From an uncultured Alphaproteobacteria bacterium (lineage in GTDB: Bacteria > Pseudomonadota > Alphaproteobacteria > Caulobacterales > Caulobacteraceae): a DNA stretch of 8,554 bases. The stretch spans positions 1 through 8,554 of the forward strand of contig CAIYSH010000299.1 of NCBI GenBank assembly GCA_903928755.1. The letters run 5' to 3'. The position numbers and the translations under genes were made by a program. This document shows positions 1 to 7,060 of this stretch, piece after piece (within the stretch, counting starts at the first letter, position 1; every line of letters starts with the position of its first letter). Under the pieces are notes generated by a model. The model had not been told where the DNA came from. It did not search any database and was given only the letters and a program-made list of their open reading frames with translations.

Positions 1-434
1 CGCCTTCAGCAGATGTGTTTCGGGCCCAGGATTTTGCCTGGTCAACCGCGGCCGGCAAGGGCGGTGTCGACGGACATGTCGGATTCAGCAGCGGCGGGGT
101 CCGCTACACCTGCAAGGGTGCCGGCGTCATCCTGACCCCGGAGACCCTCTGGTCCCGTCGCCGGATGACCATTCTCTACAGCTCGCCGGTTTCATCCGCC
201 CTGCCGGTTGACCAGGTCCGTGCCCGGACACCAACCGCGCCGGCGGGTGATTACTCGGCCTTCATCCGTCGCTCCACCTGCGACGCTGCAGACCGCTTCA
301 GTTTCGCCAACCTGCCCAATGGGGCCTGGTATGTGATCCTGGTGGCCAAGCCCCTGGGTGGTAAGGGAACCGATATGGCCATCATGAAGCGGGTTGAAGT
401 CCGCTTCGGCCGGATCATTCTGGTCGAGCTCTAG
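1..434 (+). CDS. Unknown protein, C-terminal part, carboxypeptidase-regulatory-like domain (5' truncated)
   Basis: The reading frame is already open at the left edge (first full codon at position 3) and ends at the TAG at 432-434, so about 143 C-terminal residues are visible. A GTG at 15 is in frame but has no visible ribosome binding site, so I treat the gene as truncated by the window. The protein has alternating hydrophobic and polar segments that suggest a beta sandwich. Near its end is a segment reading FSFANLPNGAWYVILVAKP, which resembles the 'F.F..LP.G.Y.v' pattern of carboxypeptidase-regulatory/transthyretin-like domains. It contains two cysteines (in YTCKG and STCDA) and no membrane segment in this part. 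Similar short proteins of unknown function are, as I recall, common in Caulobacteraceae; this is memory, not a search. The function is unknown. It converges on clpB with 48 bp between the stops. Confidence 0.6.
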   Translation, partial: PSADVFRAQDFAWSTAAGKGGVDGHVGFSSGGVRYTCKGAGVILTPETLWSRRRMTILYSSPVSSALPVDQVRARTPTAPAGDYSAFIRRSTCDAADRFSFANLPNGAWYVILVAKPLGGKGTDMAIMKRVEVRFGRIILVEL

Positions 435-449
435 ACGCCTGCGATTTCA

Positions 450-470
450 GGGGTGGGACCAGCCCGCCCC
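450..470 (+). terminator. Candidate GC-rich hairpin between convergent genes
   Basis: The arms GGGGTGGG (450-457) and CCCGCCCC (463-470) form an 8-bp stem with a 5-nt loop, starting 15 nt after the stop of the plus-strand gene. The only imperfect pair is a G-U wobble if the plus strand is transcribed, but an A-C mismatch if the minus strand is, so it suits the plus-strand gene better. No run of T follows, so it is not a classical intrinsic terminator; it may assist Rho-dependent ending or simply reflect GC-rich sequence. Confidence 0.35.
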
Positions 471-482
471 CTGTTCCGGGTT

Positions 483-3065
483 TCAGTGCACAAGGGCCCT
501 GCCGATTTCCAGCCCGGCCGCACCGACGGTGACGTGTATCACCGCCCCATCGATCAGATCTCCGGCCAGAAGCTTTCTGGCTATGGGATCCACAAGGTCC
601 TTCTGGATCACCCGTTTGAGGGGCCGGGCCCCGTAGACCGGGTCATAGCCGCGCTCTGCCAGCCAGTGCTGCGCGGCGGGATCCAGACTGATCGACATGC
701 GCTTGTCGGCCAGCATTTTTTCGACCCGCTGCAGCTGGATGCCGACGATATTGTCCATTTCCGGCCGGCCCAGCCGTTTGAAGAGGATGATCTCGTCCAC
801 CCGGTTCAGGAATTCCGGCCTGAAGTGGCGGCGCACGACATCCATGACATCGCCACGGACCGCTTCCACATCTTCGCCGTCCGCCTGACCCGCCAGGAAT
901 TCGGAGCCCAGGTTCGAGGTCATGATCAGCAGGGTGTTCCGGAAATCCACCGTGCGTCCCTGACCGTCGGTGAGACGACCGTCATCGAGCACCTGCAGCA
1001 GGACATTGAAAACATCGGGGTGGGCCTTCTCGACCTCGTCGAAGAGCACGACCTGATAGGGTCTGCGGCGCACGGCCTCGGTCAGGGCACCGCCCTCATC
1101 ATAGCCCACATAGCCGGGAGGGGCCCCGATCATGCGGCTGACCGAGTGTTTTTCCATGTACTCGCTCATGTCCAGCCGGGTGATGGCAGACTCATCATCG
1201 AACATGAACCCGGCCAGGGCCTTGGTCAGTTCGGTCTTGCCGACACCCGTCGGGCCCAGGAACAGGAAGGATCCTATGGGCCGGTTGGGATCCTGCAGGC
1301 CCGCTCTTGCCCGACGCACCGCATCGGAAACCGCGACCAGGGCCTCCTCCTGCCCCACAACGCGACCGCGAAGGGCGTCTTCCATGGCCAGCAGCTTTTC
1401 CCGCTCGCCTTCCAGCATCTTGTCCACGGGGATACCGGTCCAGCGCGAAACGACGGCCGCAATCTGCTCGGCATCGACGACCTCGGGGCTGACCTGATCC
1501 TCTGCAGCCTTGGCCTCGGCATCGGCCAGCTGCTTCTCCAGAGGCGGAATTTCGCCATAGGCGATTTCAGATGCCCTCTGCAGATCGCCCCGCCTCTGGG
1601 CCGCAGCCAGTTCCGCACGGAGCCGGTCAATGGCTTCACGCACCTGGGCAGCGGACGAGACCTTGTCCTTTTCCGCCTTCCAGCGAACGGTCATGTCCTC
1701 GGACTGGGCCTCCAGATCGGCCAGTTCGTCCTCAAGCTTTTCCAGCCTCTGCTTTGAGGCCGCGTCGCTTTCCCGGGTCAGGGCTTCCCGCTCGATCTTG
1801 AGCTGGACCACGCGACGGTCGATTTCGTCCAGTTCCTCGGGCTTGGAGTCCACAGCCATGCGCACGCGGCTGCCCGCCTCGTCGATCAGGTCAATGGCCT
1901 TGTCTGGCAGGAAGCGGTCGGCAATGTAGCGGTTGGAAAGGGTCGCGGCCGCCACGATGGCGCTGTCGAGAATGCGCACACCGTGGTGCACCTCATATTT
2001 CTCTTTCAGGCCACGCAGGATCGACACCGTGTCCTCCACCGTAGGCTCGCTGACAAACACCGGCTGGAAGCGACGGGCCAGGGCCGCGTCCTTCTCCACG
2101 TGCTTGCGGTATTCCTCCAGGGTGGTTGCACCCACGCAATGGAGCTCGCCCCGGGCCAGGGCGGGCTTGAGCAGGTTGGAGGCATCCATCGCCCCCTCGG
2201 TCTTGCCGGCCCCCACCAGGGTATGCATTTCGTCGATGAACAGGATGATCGAGCCTTCGGCCTGGGTCACCTCGTTCAGGACAGCCTTCAGCCGCTCTTC
2301 GAACTCCCCGCGATACTTCGCTCCGGCGATCAGGGACCCCATATCAAGGGCCTGAAGCTGCTTGTCCTTCAGGCTTTCGGGCACATCGCCATTGACGATG
2401 CGCAGGGCCAGGCCCTCGACAATGGCCGTCTTGCCGACGCCAGGTTCACCGATCAGCACCGGATTGTTCTTGGTGCGGCGGCTCAGGACCTGAATGGTCC
2501 GGCGGATTTCCTCATCCCGGCCGATGACCGGATCGAGCTTGCCGTCCCGGGCGGCCTGGGTCAGGTCGCGGGCATATCGCTTCAGCGCATCATAGCCCTC
2601 CTCCGCATTGGCAGAATCTGCGGTCTTGCCCTTGCGCACGGCCTTGGCGGCCTCTTCCAGACCGGCGGCCGTGACCCCGGCATCCTTCAGGAGCCTGGCG
2701 ACGTCACCGCCTTCCTTCGCTGTGGCGATCAGCAGTCGCTCGGTGGTGACAAAGGCGTCGCCTGATGCCTTGGCACCGCTCTCGGCCTCGGCAAAAATCC
2801 GGGCGACCTCGCCGGACATGTAAAGCTGGCCGGAACCACCCTCGACCTTGGCGCGCTTGCCGAGCAGGGCATCCACGGCAGTGTCCGCATCGCCGGGCCG
2901 TCCACCGGCACTCGTGATCAGGGCACGGCTCAGGCCATCCTTTTCCTCAAGCAGGACCTTGAGAAGGTGTTCCGGAGCCAGTTGCTGGTGGCGCCGGGCC
3001 AGGGCCAGGCTCTGAGCGGACTGGACAGCCTGCTTGGCCCGGTCGGAGTAAAGATCAATGTTCAT
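483..3065 (-). CDS. clpB: ATP-dependent disaggregase ClpB (Hsp100)
   Basis: This encodes an 860-residue cytosolic AAA+ chaperone that threads aggregated proteins through a hexameric ring, working with DnaK/DnaJ/GrpE. Domains in order: N-domain (about 1-145), first AAA+ module with Walker A GEPGVGKT (206-213), Walker B ending in DE at 278-279, pore loop KYRG (250-253) and arginines R331/R332; the coiled-coil middle domain typical of ClpB (about 405-530); and a second AAA+ module with Walker A GPTGVGKT (604-611), Walker B ending in DE (676-677), pore loop GYVG (651-654) and a probable arginine finger at R755. All key residues are present and the length matches the family. The frame is open 30 codons further upstream, but the ATG at 3065 gives the conserved start MNIDLYSDRAKQ and has GAGG six bases before it. 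It follows the sulfatase gene by 131 bp, and its leader holds two strong hairpins. Heat-shock control is expected from the family, but I could not find a convincing sigma-32 promoter by eye. Confidence 0.98.
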   Translation of the reverse strand: MNIDLYSDRAKQAVQSAQSLALARRHQQLAPEHLLKVLLEEKDGLSRALITSAGGRPGDADTAVDALLGKRAKVEGGSGQLYMSGEVARIFAEAESGAKASGDAFVTTERLLIATAKEGGDVARLLKDAGVTAAGLEEAAKAVRKGKTADSANAEEGYDALKRYARDLTQAARDGKLDPVIGRDEEIRRTIQVLSRRTKNNPVLIGEPGVGKTAIVEGLALRIVNGDVPESLKDKQLQALDMGSLIAGAKYRGEFEERLKAVLNEVTQAEGSIILFIDEMHTLVGAGKTEGAMDASNLLKPALARGELHCVGATTLEEYRKHVEKDAALARRFQPVFVSEPTVEDTVSILRGLKEKYEVHHGVRILDSAIVAAATLSNRYIADRFLPDKAIDLIDEAGSRVRMAVDSKPEELDEIDRRVVQLKIEREALTRESDAASKQRLEKLEDELADLEAQSEDMTVRWKAEKDKVSSAAQVREAIDRLRAELAAAQRRGDLQRASEIAYGEIPPLEKQLADAEAKAAEDQVSPEVVDAEQIAAVVSRWTGIPVDKMLEGEREKLLAMEDALRGRVVGQEEALVAVSDAVRRARAGLQDPNRPIGSFLFLGPTGVGKTELTKALAGFMFDDESAITRLDMSEYMEKHSVSRMIGAPPGYVGYDEGGALTEAVRRRPYQVVLFDEVEKAHPDVFNVLLQVLDDGRLTDGQGRTVDFRNTLLIMTSNLGSEFLAGQADGEDVEAVRGDVMDVVRRHFRPEFLNRVDEIILFKRLGRPEMDNIVGIQLQRVEKMLADKRMSISLDPAAQHWLAERGYDPVYGARPLKRVIQKDLVDPIARKLLAGDLIDGAVIHVTVGAAGLEIGRALVH

Positions 3066-3069
3066 GAGA

Positions 3070-3075
3070 CCCCTC
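3070..3075 (-). promoter_or_regulatory. Ribosome binding site that fixes the clpB start
   Basis: GAGGGG on the minus strand lies immediately upstream of the ATG at 3065 (GAGG is six bases from it). It supports this ATG over the 30-codon longer reading frame. Its AGG can pair with CCT at 3079-3081 across a four-base TACG loop, giving a small 3-bp hairpin that could slightly mask the site. Confidence 0.6.
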
Positions 3076-3089
3076 GTAAGGCGGAAGTT

Positions 3090-3120
3090 CGAAGATCGCC
3101 TTGAGAAAGCGCAATCTTCG
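3090..3120 (-). promoter_or_regulatory. Strong hairpin in the clpB leader
   Basis: Read on the minus strand, CGAAGATTGC (3120-3111) pairs with GCGATCTTCG (3099-3090): a 10-bp stem with one G-U wobble. Inside the 11-nt loop, CTT (3109-3107) can pair with AAG (3102-3100) after one bulged G, leaving a UCUC tetraloop. The odd pair is a wobble in the clpB transcript but a C-A mismatch on the other strand, so the fold favours clpB mRNA. It ends 24 nt before the start codon. A role in mRNA stability, heat-responsive translation or attenuation is inference only. Confidence 0.5.
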
Positions 3121-3133
3121 TGACTCCGATGTA

Positions 3134-3153
3134 GTGTGGCGTTTCCGCCACAC
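3134..3153 (-). promoter_or_regulatory. Perfect 8-bp inverted repeat with GAAA loop upstream of clpB
   Basis: GTGTGGCG and CGCCACAC flank a four-base loop that reads GAAA on the clpB strand, a GNRA-type tetraloop in RNA. It lies 68 bp upstream of the clpB ATG. No T-run follows, so it is not a standard terminator, and it does not match the CIRCE element (TTAGCACTC-N9-GAGTGCTAA) bound by HrcA. It could be an RNA hairpin in the leader, a DNA operator near the promoter, or part of the sulfatase 3' end. Confidence 0.45.
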
Positions 3154-3176
3154 AACCCTCAAAGACCAGAACTTGT

Positions 3177-3194
3177 TCCCGATCTTTTTCGGGA
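3177..3194 (-). terminator. Short hairpin directly after the sulfatase stop codon
   Basis: TCCCGA (3177-3182) and TCGGGA (3189-3194) form a perfect 6-bp stem with a 6-nt loop that starts two bases after the sulfatase TAG. There is no T-run after it on the minus strand, so it is at best a weak or 3'-end-protecting hairpin. Confidence 0.25.
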
Positions 3195-3196
3195 CC

Positions 3197-5437
3197 CTAC
3201 TGCCGGGCCATTTCCGCCGCACCTATGCCCTCGCCGTCCAGAACCTGGTCATCATCCATGGTGACGATCACCCGCGAGAGCTTGCCGGTAAAGACGAAGG
3301 GCGCCTCATAACCGGCGACCGGGCTGCCGCGATCCAGACCGATATCCAGACCCGACCAGGAAATGAAGTTGGCAAAGCCCAGATGGGTGCTGACCTCTCC
3401 GACCTTCTTCCCGTCCACCGCCAGGGTAAATCTGCGGCCGTCGCTGTTCTGATGGACTCCCACCGACAGCCTGTGATGGCCAGCCGGAACCGGTGCGTCT
3501 GACGTCACGGTCACAAGGGCTCCACCCACATTGATGGTGTAGTTGAGCCGACCGTCCTGGAGGTAGAAGCTGTAGCCGCAGGTGGCGTCGCCGTGAGACA
3601 GCAGGACGCCTTCGGCCCCTTCCGGCGGCACAAGGACTTCGGCCTCGATCCGGTAGGATCGACTGCGAACATCGGGAGCCACATCGGTGGGCAGGTGACC
3701 CATGCCCCTGTGAAAGACAAACCGCTTTCGGTCGCCGTGATAGCGCAGGGCGTTTTCGGCAAAGCGCGGCCCGAACCGGTCGTCAAGCGGCAGAACCTTG
3801 CAACGTTCCGCCTCCGACCACCAGGTTGCAACCAGGTCATCCAGCTTGTCCTTGCGGGAGCCCGCCAGATCCTGCACCTCCGAGAAATCAGCATCCAGAT
3901 GGTAGAGCTCCCACACATCCTTGTCGAAGGGCAGGCCGGGCGGGTGGAAGGACACGGCCTTCCAGCCCTCCTTCCAGAGGCCGCGATGACCGAACATTTC
4001 GAAGTATTGCGGCCGGGTCCTGTGGCTGGCCTGGGGATCGGTGAAGGAGGCCTTGAAGCTCTGCCCCTCCAGCGGCATCTGAGGGACCCCGGCAAGGGTC
4101 TGCGGGATGTCCAGTCCCAGTATGTCCAGTATGGTCGGGGTGAAGTCGGTGGCGTGGGCAAAGGCGTGCCGCAGTTCGCCCCGTGCCTTGATCCCGTTGC
4201 GCCAGGAAATCACCAGAGGGTCCCGGATGCCGCCGCCATGGGTGTTCTGCTTGTAGCGGCGCAAGGGCGTGTTGGAGGCCATGGCCCAGCCCTGGGGGAA
4301 GTTGGAATGGGTGTCAGGCCCGCCGATATCGTCAATCCGCGCCAGCTTTTCGGCCATGGGCTCGGGCTTCATGTTGTAGGGGCCCATGGCGTTGACCATG
4401 CCCAGGGGGCCGCCTTCCTGGCTGGCTCCATTGTCTGAGAGGATCAGGATCAGGGTGTCATCGCGGAGACCGGCTGTATCGAGGACGTCGATCAGTCGGG
4501 CAATGTGCTGGTCCGCATGGTCCAGCATGCCGGCATAGGCGCTCTGCAGGCGGGTGAAGAGCCTCTGCTCATCGGCGGAATATTCGTCCCAGGCCCGGAC
4601 CCCGTCATTGCGAGGTGGCATGACCGTTTCAGGCGGGACAATGCCCATGTCCTTCTGCCGGGCCAGCCGGGCCGCGCGTTCAGCGTCCCAGCCCTTTTCA
4701 AACACAGGGTCATAGCTGTGAATGATATCCTTGGGGGCCTGGTGCGGCGCATGGCAGGCCCCGAGGGCCATCCAGAGCAGCCAGGGGGTCTGGGGCGCAT
4801 CGGCGATGTGGTCGGCGATGAACCGGATGGACTGGTCCACCAGGTCTGCGGTCAGGTGATAACCGTCCTTATAGCCGCCCGGCGGGTTGATGGGCGTATT
4901 GTCCCGCACCAGTTCGGGGGCGTACTGGTCGGTCTCGGCGTCCATGAAGCCGTAGAACCGGTCAAAGCCGCGCCCCAGGGGCCAGCCGTCGAAGGGTCCG
5001 GTCGGACCTGACTCGGTCAGCGGCGTCGCGTGCCACTTGCCGACCATATAGCTGCGATAGCCGTGCGGCTTGAGCATTTCCGGCAGGGTGCCGGCTTCTC
5101 TGGCCAGTTTGCCGCGATAGCCCGGAAACCCGCTGTCGAAATTGGCCAGGCAGCCCATACCCACCGAGTGGTGATTGCGGCCGGTCAGCAGAGCCGCCCG
5201 CGTGGTGGAGCACATGGCTGTGGTGTGGAAGCTCGTATAGCGAAGCCCGTCGGCCGCCAGGGCGTCGATGGTCGGGGTGCGGATCGGCGAGCCATAGCAG
5301 CCGAAATCCGAGAAGCCGACATCGTCAAACAGGACCACCAGAATGTTCGGCGCACCCTTTGGTGCCTGGACCGGCTCAGGCCAGTAGGGGGTCGACTCCG
5401 CCAGGGTCCTGCCGATTTTTGCCGCGCCGTTGGTCAT
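3197..5437 (-). CDS. Type I (formylglycine-dependent) sulfatase, arylsulfatase family, with C-terminal beta domain
   Basis: This 746-residue alkaline-phosphatase-superfamily sulfatase hydrolyses sulfate esters; the substrate is unknown. The catalytic set is complete: metal-binding D38/D39 (LFDDVGFSD) and D335/N336 (LSDNG), the cysteine C76 that becomes formylglycine with R80 in CSTTRAALLTGR, K134/H136 (GKWH), H229 (GACHAPH) and K396/H400 (RYKQNTHGGG). The third position of the signature is Thr instead of the usual Pro. The sulfatase core runs to about residue 550. The last ~180 residues look beta-rich and LamG/concanavalin-like, as in other long bacterial arylsulfatases (about 750-790 residues). 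No signal peptide is seen, so a cytoplasmic location is likely unless the N-terminus is misjudged. The frame also has a TTG at 5458, but the ATG at 5437 has a G-rich sequence in front and is preferred. It lies 84 bp after the M20 peptidase gene and 131 bp before clpB. No formylglycine-generating enzyme is in the window. Confidence 0.92.
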   Translation of the reverse strand: MTNGAAKIGRTLAESTPYWPEPVQAPKGAPNILVVLFDDVGFSDFGCYGSPIRTPTIDALAADGLRYTSFHTTAMCSTTRAALLTGRNHHSVGMGCLANFDSGFPGYRGKLAREAGTLPEMLKPHGYRSYMVGKWHATPLTESGPTGPFDGWPLGRGFDRFYGFMDAETDQYAPELVRDNTPINPPGGYKDGYHLTADLVDQSIRFIADHIADAPQTPWLLWMALGACHAPHQAPKDIIHSYDPVFEKGWDAERAARLARQKDMGIVPPETVMPPRNDGVRAWDEYSADEQRLFTRLQSAYAGMLDHADQHIARLIDVLDTAGLRDDTLILILSDNGASQEGGPLGMVNAMGPYNMKPEPMAEKLARIDDIGGPDTHSNFPQGWAMASNTPLRRYKQNTHGGGIRDPLVISWRNGIKARGELRHAFAHATDFTPTILDILGLDIPQTLAGVPQMPLEGQSFKASFTDPQASHRTRPQYFEMFGHRGLWKEGWKAVSFHPPGLPFDKDVWELYHLDADFSEVQDLAGSRKDKLDDLVATWWSEAERCKVLPLDDRFGPRFAENALRYHGDRKRFVFHRGMGHLPTDVAPDVRSRSYRIEAEVLVPPEGAEGVLLSHGDATCGYSFYLQDGRLNYTINVGGALVTVTSDAPVPAGHHRLSVGVHQNSDGRRFTLAVDGKKVGEVSTHLGFANFISWSGLDIGLDRGSPVAGYEAPFVFTGKLSRVIVTMDDDQVLDGEGIGAAEMARQ

Positions 5438-5442
5438 GGTCC

Positions 5443-5504
5443 GCCCCGCCTGATTCAAGTGGCAAGATGAATGCCAGTTTTCCTCAGGACCGCAAGGGCG
5501 GGGC
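5443..5504 (-). repeat. Nested inverted repeats in front of the sulfatase gene
   Basis: An outer perfect 8-bp pair, GCCCCGCC (5443-5450) and GGCGGGGC (5497-5504), encloses an inner 5-bp hairpin, TGGCA (5460-5464) and TGCCA (5472-5476). On the minus-strand transcript the outer downstream arm covers the G-rich segment just before the sulfatase ATG, so it could mask the ribosome binding site. In GC-rich DNA such a pair may arise by chance. Confidence 0.3.
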
Positions 5505-5521
5505 AGAGCGCGACCGTCGCC

Positions 5522-6934
5522 TTACTTCTGCGTCGCGTAGATCTTGACCACCTCGTAGAGGAAATCGCGGCCGTCATAGAGGGCATCCACCCGGACACGC
5601 TCGTTGAGGCCATGCACCCCGCCGCCATCAGGCTCACCGAAGATTCCCGAGAGGCCATAGGTCGGCGTTCCGGCGGCATTTATGAAACGTCCGTCCGTGG
5701 CACCGGTGGACATGGCGGGCACCAGGGGCACGCCGGGCCACATCCTTGCTGACACCTTCTCGATGGGCGCGATAATGGTCTTTGTCAGGGGCGGCGGCGG
5801 CGAGACGGGGCTGGGCACGCCCACCGGGGTGACGCTGATCTTGTCATCGGCAAAGACAGTCATCAGCTGCTTGCGGACCGACTCGATGGATTCACCGGGC
5901 AGGATCCGGCAGTTCACATTGGCCTGGGCCCGCTGCGGCAAGGCGTTTGGCGCATGACCGGCAGTGACCATGGTGGCTACGCAGGTGGTGCGCATCATGG
6001 AGTTTCGGCTGGCGTCCTTTGCCACGATGGCGACGGCTGCCGTGTTGGTCGGATCATTGGCAACGGCCGTCATGGCTGCGCCGCTCTCGCCACCCTCAAT
6101 AGGACCCATCTTGGCGAAGTGATTGCGGGTCGCTTCGTTGATGGCGATGGGGAAGTCATGGGCCCCCAGCCGCGCCAGGGCACCGGACAGGTGATAGATC
6201 GCATTGTCCTTGCTGGGACGCGATGAGTGGCCGCCCGGATTGGTCGTGACCAGGGTGAAGTCCTGATAGACCTTTTCGCCGGCCTGGATCCCAAGGAACT
6301 GGCGCTCGCCCTTTTCGTTCAGACGGCCGCCGGCCCCTTCATTGAGGGCAAATTCAGCGCTCAGGGCTTCCGGCCGGTTCTTGAGCAGCCATTCCACGCC
6401 ATCAAAGGTGTCGGAGGTTTCTTCGCCGCAGGTCAGGGCGAGTTTCAGGCCGCGGCGGGGTTTGAAGCCCTCGGCCTTGTAGCGGATCATGGAGTCCGTG
6501 AAGATCGAGGCCATGGCCTTGTCGTCGCTCGCGCCCCGGGCATAGAAGTAGCCGCCCTCCTCGATCAGGGTGAAGGGGTCGCGCACCCAGTCCGCGCGAT
6601 TTGCCTCAACCACATCGACATGGGCCAGCAGCATGACGGGCTTCAGCCTGGCGTCCGAACCTTTCAGGTTGGCGATCAGGGCCCCCCACTTGGGGTGCTC
6701 TGCCGGCACGATCACTTCCATGTCGGTATCGGCATAGCCCGCTCCCTTGAGCCGGGCCGCCATCTTCTCTGCAGCCAGGGTGCAACTGCCAACCGACAGG
6801 GTGGTATTGGTCTCGACCAGTTCCTTGTAGAGGTCGCGATAGGCCAATTGGTCCGGACGCGGCGCTGCATGGGTGCCGCTGGCCACGGTAAGGGCCGAGA
6901 CGAAAATGGCTGACGCGAGAAGCTGGGAACGCAT
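5522..6934 (-). CDS. Secreted M20 family metallopeptidase (carboxypeptidase-like)
   Basis: This 470-residue zinc exopeptidase belongs to the M20 family (M20/M25/M40) that removes terminal residues from peptides or deacylates amino acids; the exact substrate cannot be told. Residues 1-23 form a Sec signal peptide (MRS, hydrophobic stretch, then a THA cleavage motif), so it acts in the periplasm or outside. The di-metal site is complete: H105 and D107 (AHVDVV), D137 (GASDDK), catalytic E171 and ligand E172 (GEET), E199 (NEGAGG) and H441 (VHGLNE). The dimerisation domain carries GGHSS with H236. A short proline-rich stretch is at 374-382. The frame stays open for 289 codons upstream, but this part is antisense to the crotonase gene. 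The ATG at 6934 is chosen because it gives the signal peptide and has AGGA nine bases before it. The gene is divergent from the crotonase gene and is followed by the sulfatase on the same strand. Confidence 0.93.
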   Translation of the reverse strand: MRSQLLASAIFVSALTVASGTHAAPRPDQLAYRDLYKELVETNTTLSVGSCTLAAEKMAARLKGAGYADTDMEVIVPAEHPKWGALIANLKGSDARLKPVMLLAHVDVVEANRADWVRDPFTLIEEGGYFYARGASDDKAMASIFTDSMIRYKAEGFKPRRGLKLALTCGEETSDTFDGVEWLLKNRPEALSAEFALNEGAGGRLNEKGERQFLGIQAGEKVYQDFTLVTTNPGGHSSRPSKDNAIYHLSGALARLGAHDFPIAINEATRNHFAKMGPIEGGESGAAMTAVANDPTNTAAVAIVAKDASRNSMMRTTCVATMVTAGHAPNALPQRAQANVNCRILPGESIESVRKQLMTVFADDKISVTPVGVPSPVSPPPPLTKTIIAPIEKVSARMWPGVPLVPAMSTGATDGRFINAAGTPTYGLSGIFGEPDGGGVHGLNERVRVDALYDGRDFLYEVVKIYATQK

Positions 6935-6995
6935 GACCTTGAATCCTGATCGGGAGGAATAATCGCGGCAATCGATAGACCCACCCCCATGAGCT

Positions 6996-7014
6996 GGCAA
7001 ACAAGTTGATTGCC
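6996..7014. promoter_or_regulatory. 19-bp operator-like dyad with a third half-site nearby
   Basis: GGCAAACAAGTTGATTGCC is centred on position 7005, with 8 of 9 base pairs symmetrical (only A7001/A7009 breaks symmetry). An extra copy of the half-site, GGCAATCGA at 6967-6975, matches the right half read on the minus strand (GGCAATCAA) at 8 of 9 positions. The dyad lies 46 bp before the crotonase ATG and 61 bp before the peptidase ATG, where a dimeric repressor or activator of both genes would bind. The binding protein is not identifiable from this window. Confidence 0.45.
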
Positions 7015-7050
7015 TGGCGGTGAATTCTTCCGTCAACATGCCCCTGAAGT

Positions 7051-7054
7051 GGAG
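7051..7054 (+). promoter_or_regulatory. Ribosome binding site that fixes the crotonase start
   Basis: GGAG lies six bases before the ATG at 7061, which favours this start over the TTG at 7010 that has no such signal. Confidence 0.7.
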
Positions 7055-7060
7055 CAAGAC

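Larger units (their letters stand above)
6935..7060. promoter_or_regulatory. Divergent control region between the peptidase and crotonase genes
   Basis: These 126 bp must hold the 5' signals for both divergent genes. I see a 19-bp dyad and an additional half-site (listed separately). No promoter can be placed with confidence: a weak minus-strand candidate pairs TTGTTT with TCTATC at about 17-bp spacing. Confidence 0.5.

Noticed and set aside
453..1757. Long plus-strand open frame (434 codons) inside clpB
   Set aside because: It is antisense to the fully conserved clpB sequence and shows no domain pattern; long antisense frames are common in GC-rich genes.
1983..2765. 260-codon plus-strand open frame within clpB
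   Set aside because: Shadow frame, no recognisable motif, antisense to the AAA+ coding sequence.
3066..3155. 30-codon extension of ClpB upstream of the ATG at 3065
   Set aside because: ClpB proteins start at MNIDLYSDRAKQ-like sequence; the extension overlaps the hairpin leader and lacks family similarity.
3130..3165. Possible sigma-32 promoter (CTTTGAG with a CACACT or TACAT -10) before clpB
   Set aside because: The -10 matches are poor at a proper spacing (18 bp) and the better one is about 23 bp away; not convincing by eye.
3593..4438. 281-codon plus-strand open frame within the sulfatase gene
   Set aside because: Antisense to conserved sulfatase residues; composition is typical of a shadow frame.
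6951..6960. Strong Shine-Dalgarno-like GGGAGGAATA on the plus strand
   Set aside because: No start codon with a usable reading frame lies within the proper distance; the stretch is in the non-coding control region.
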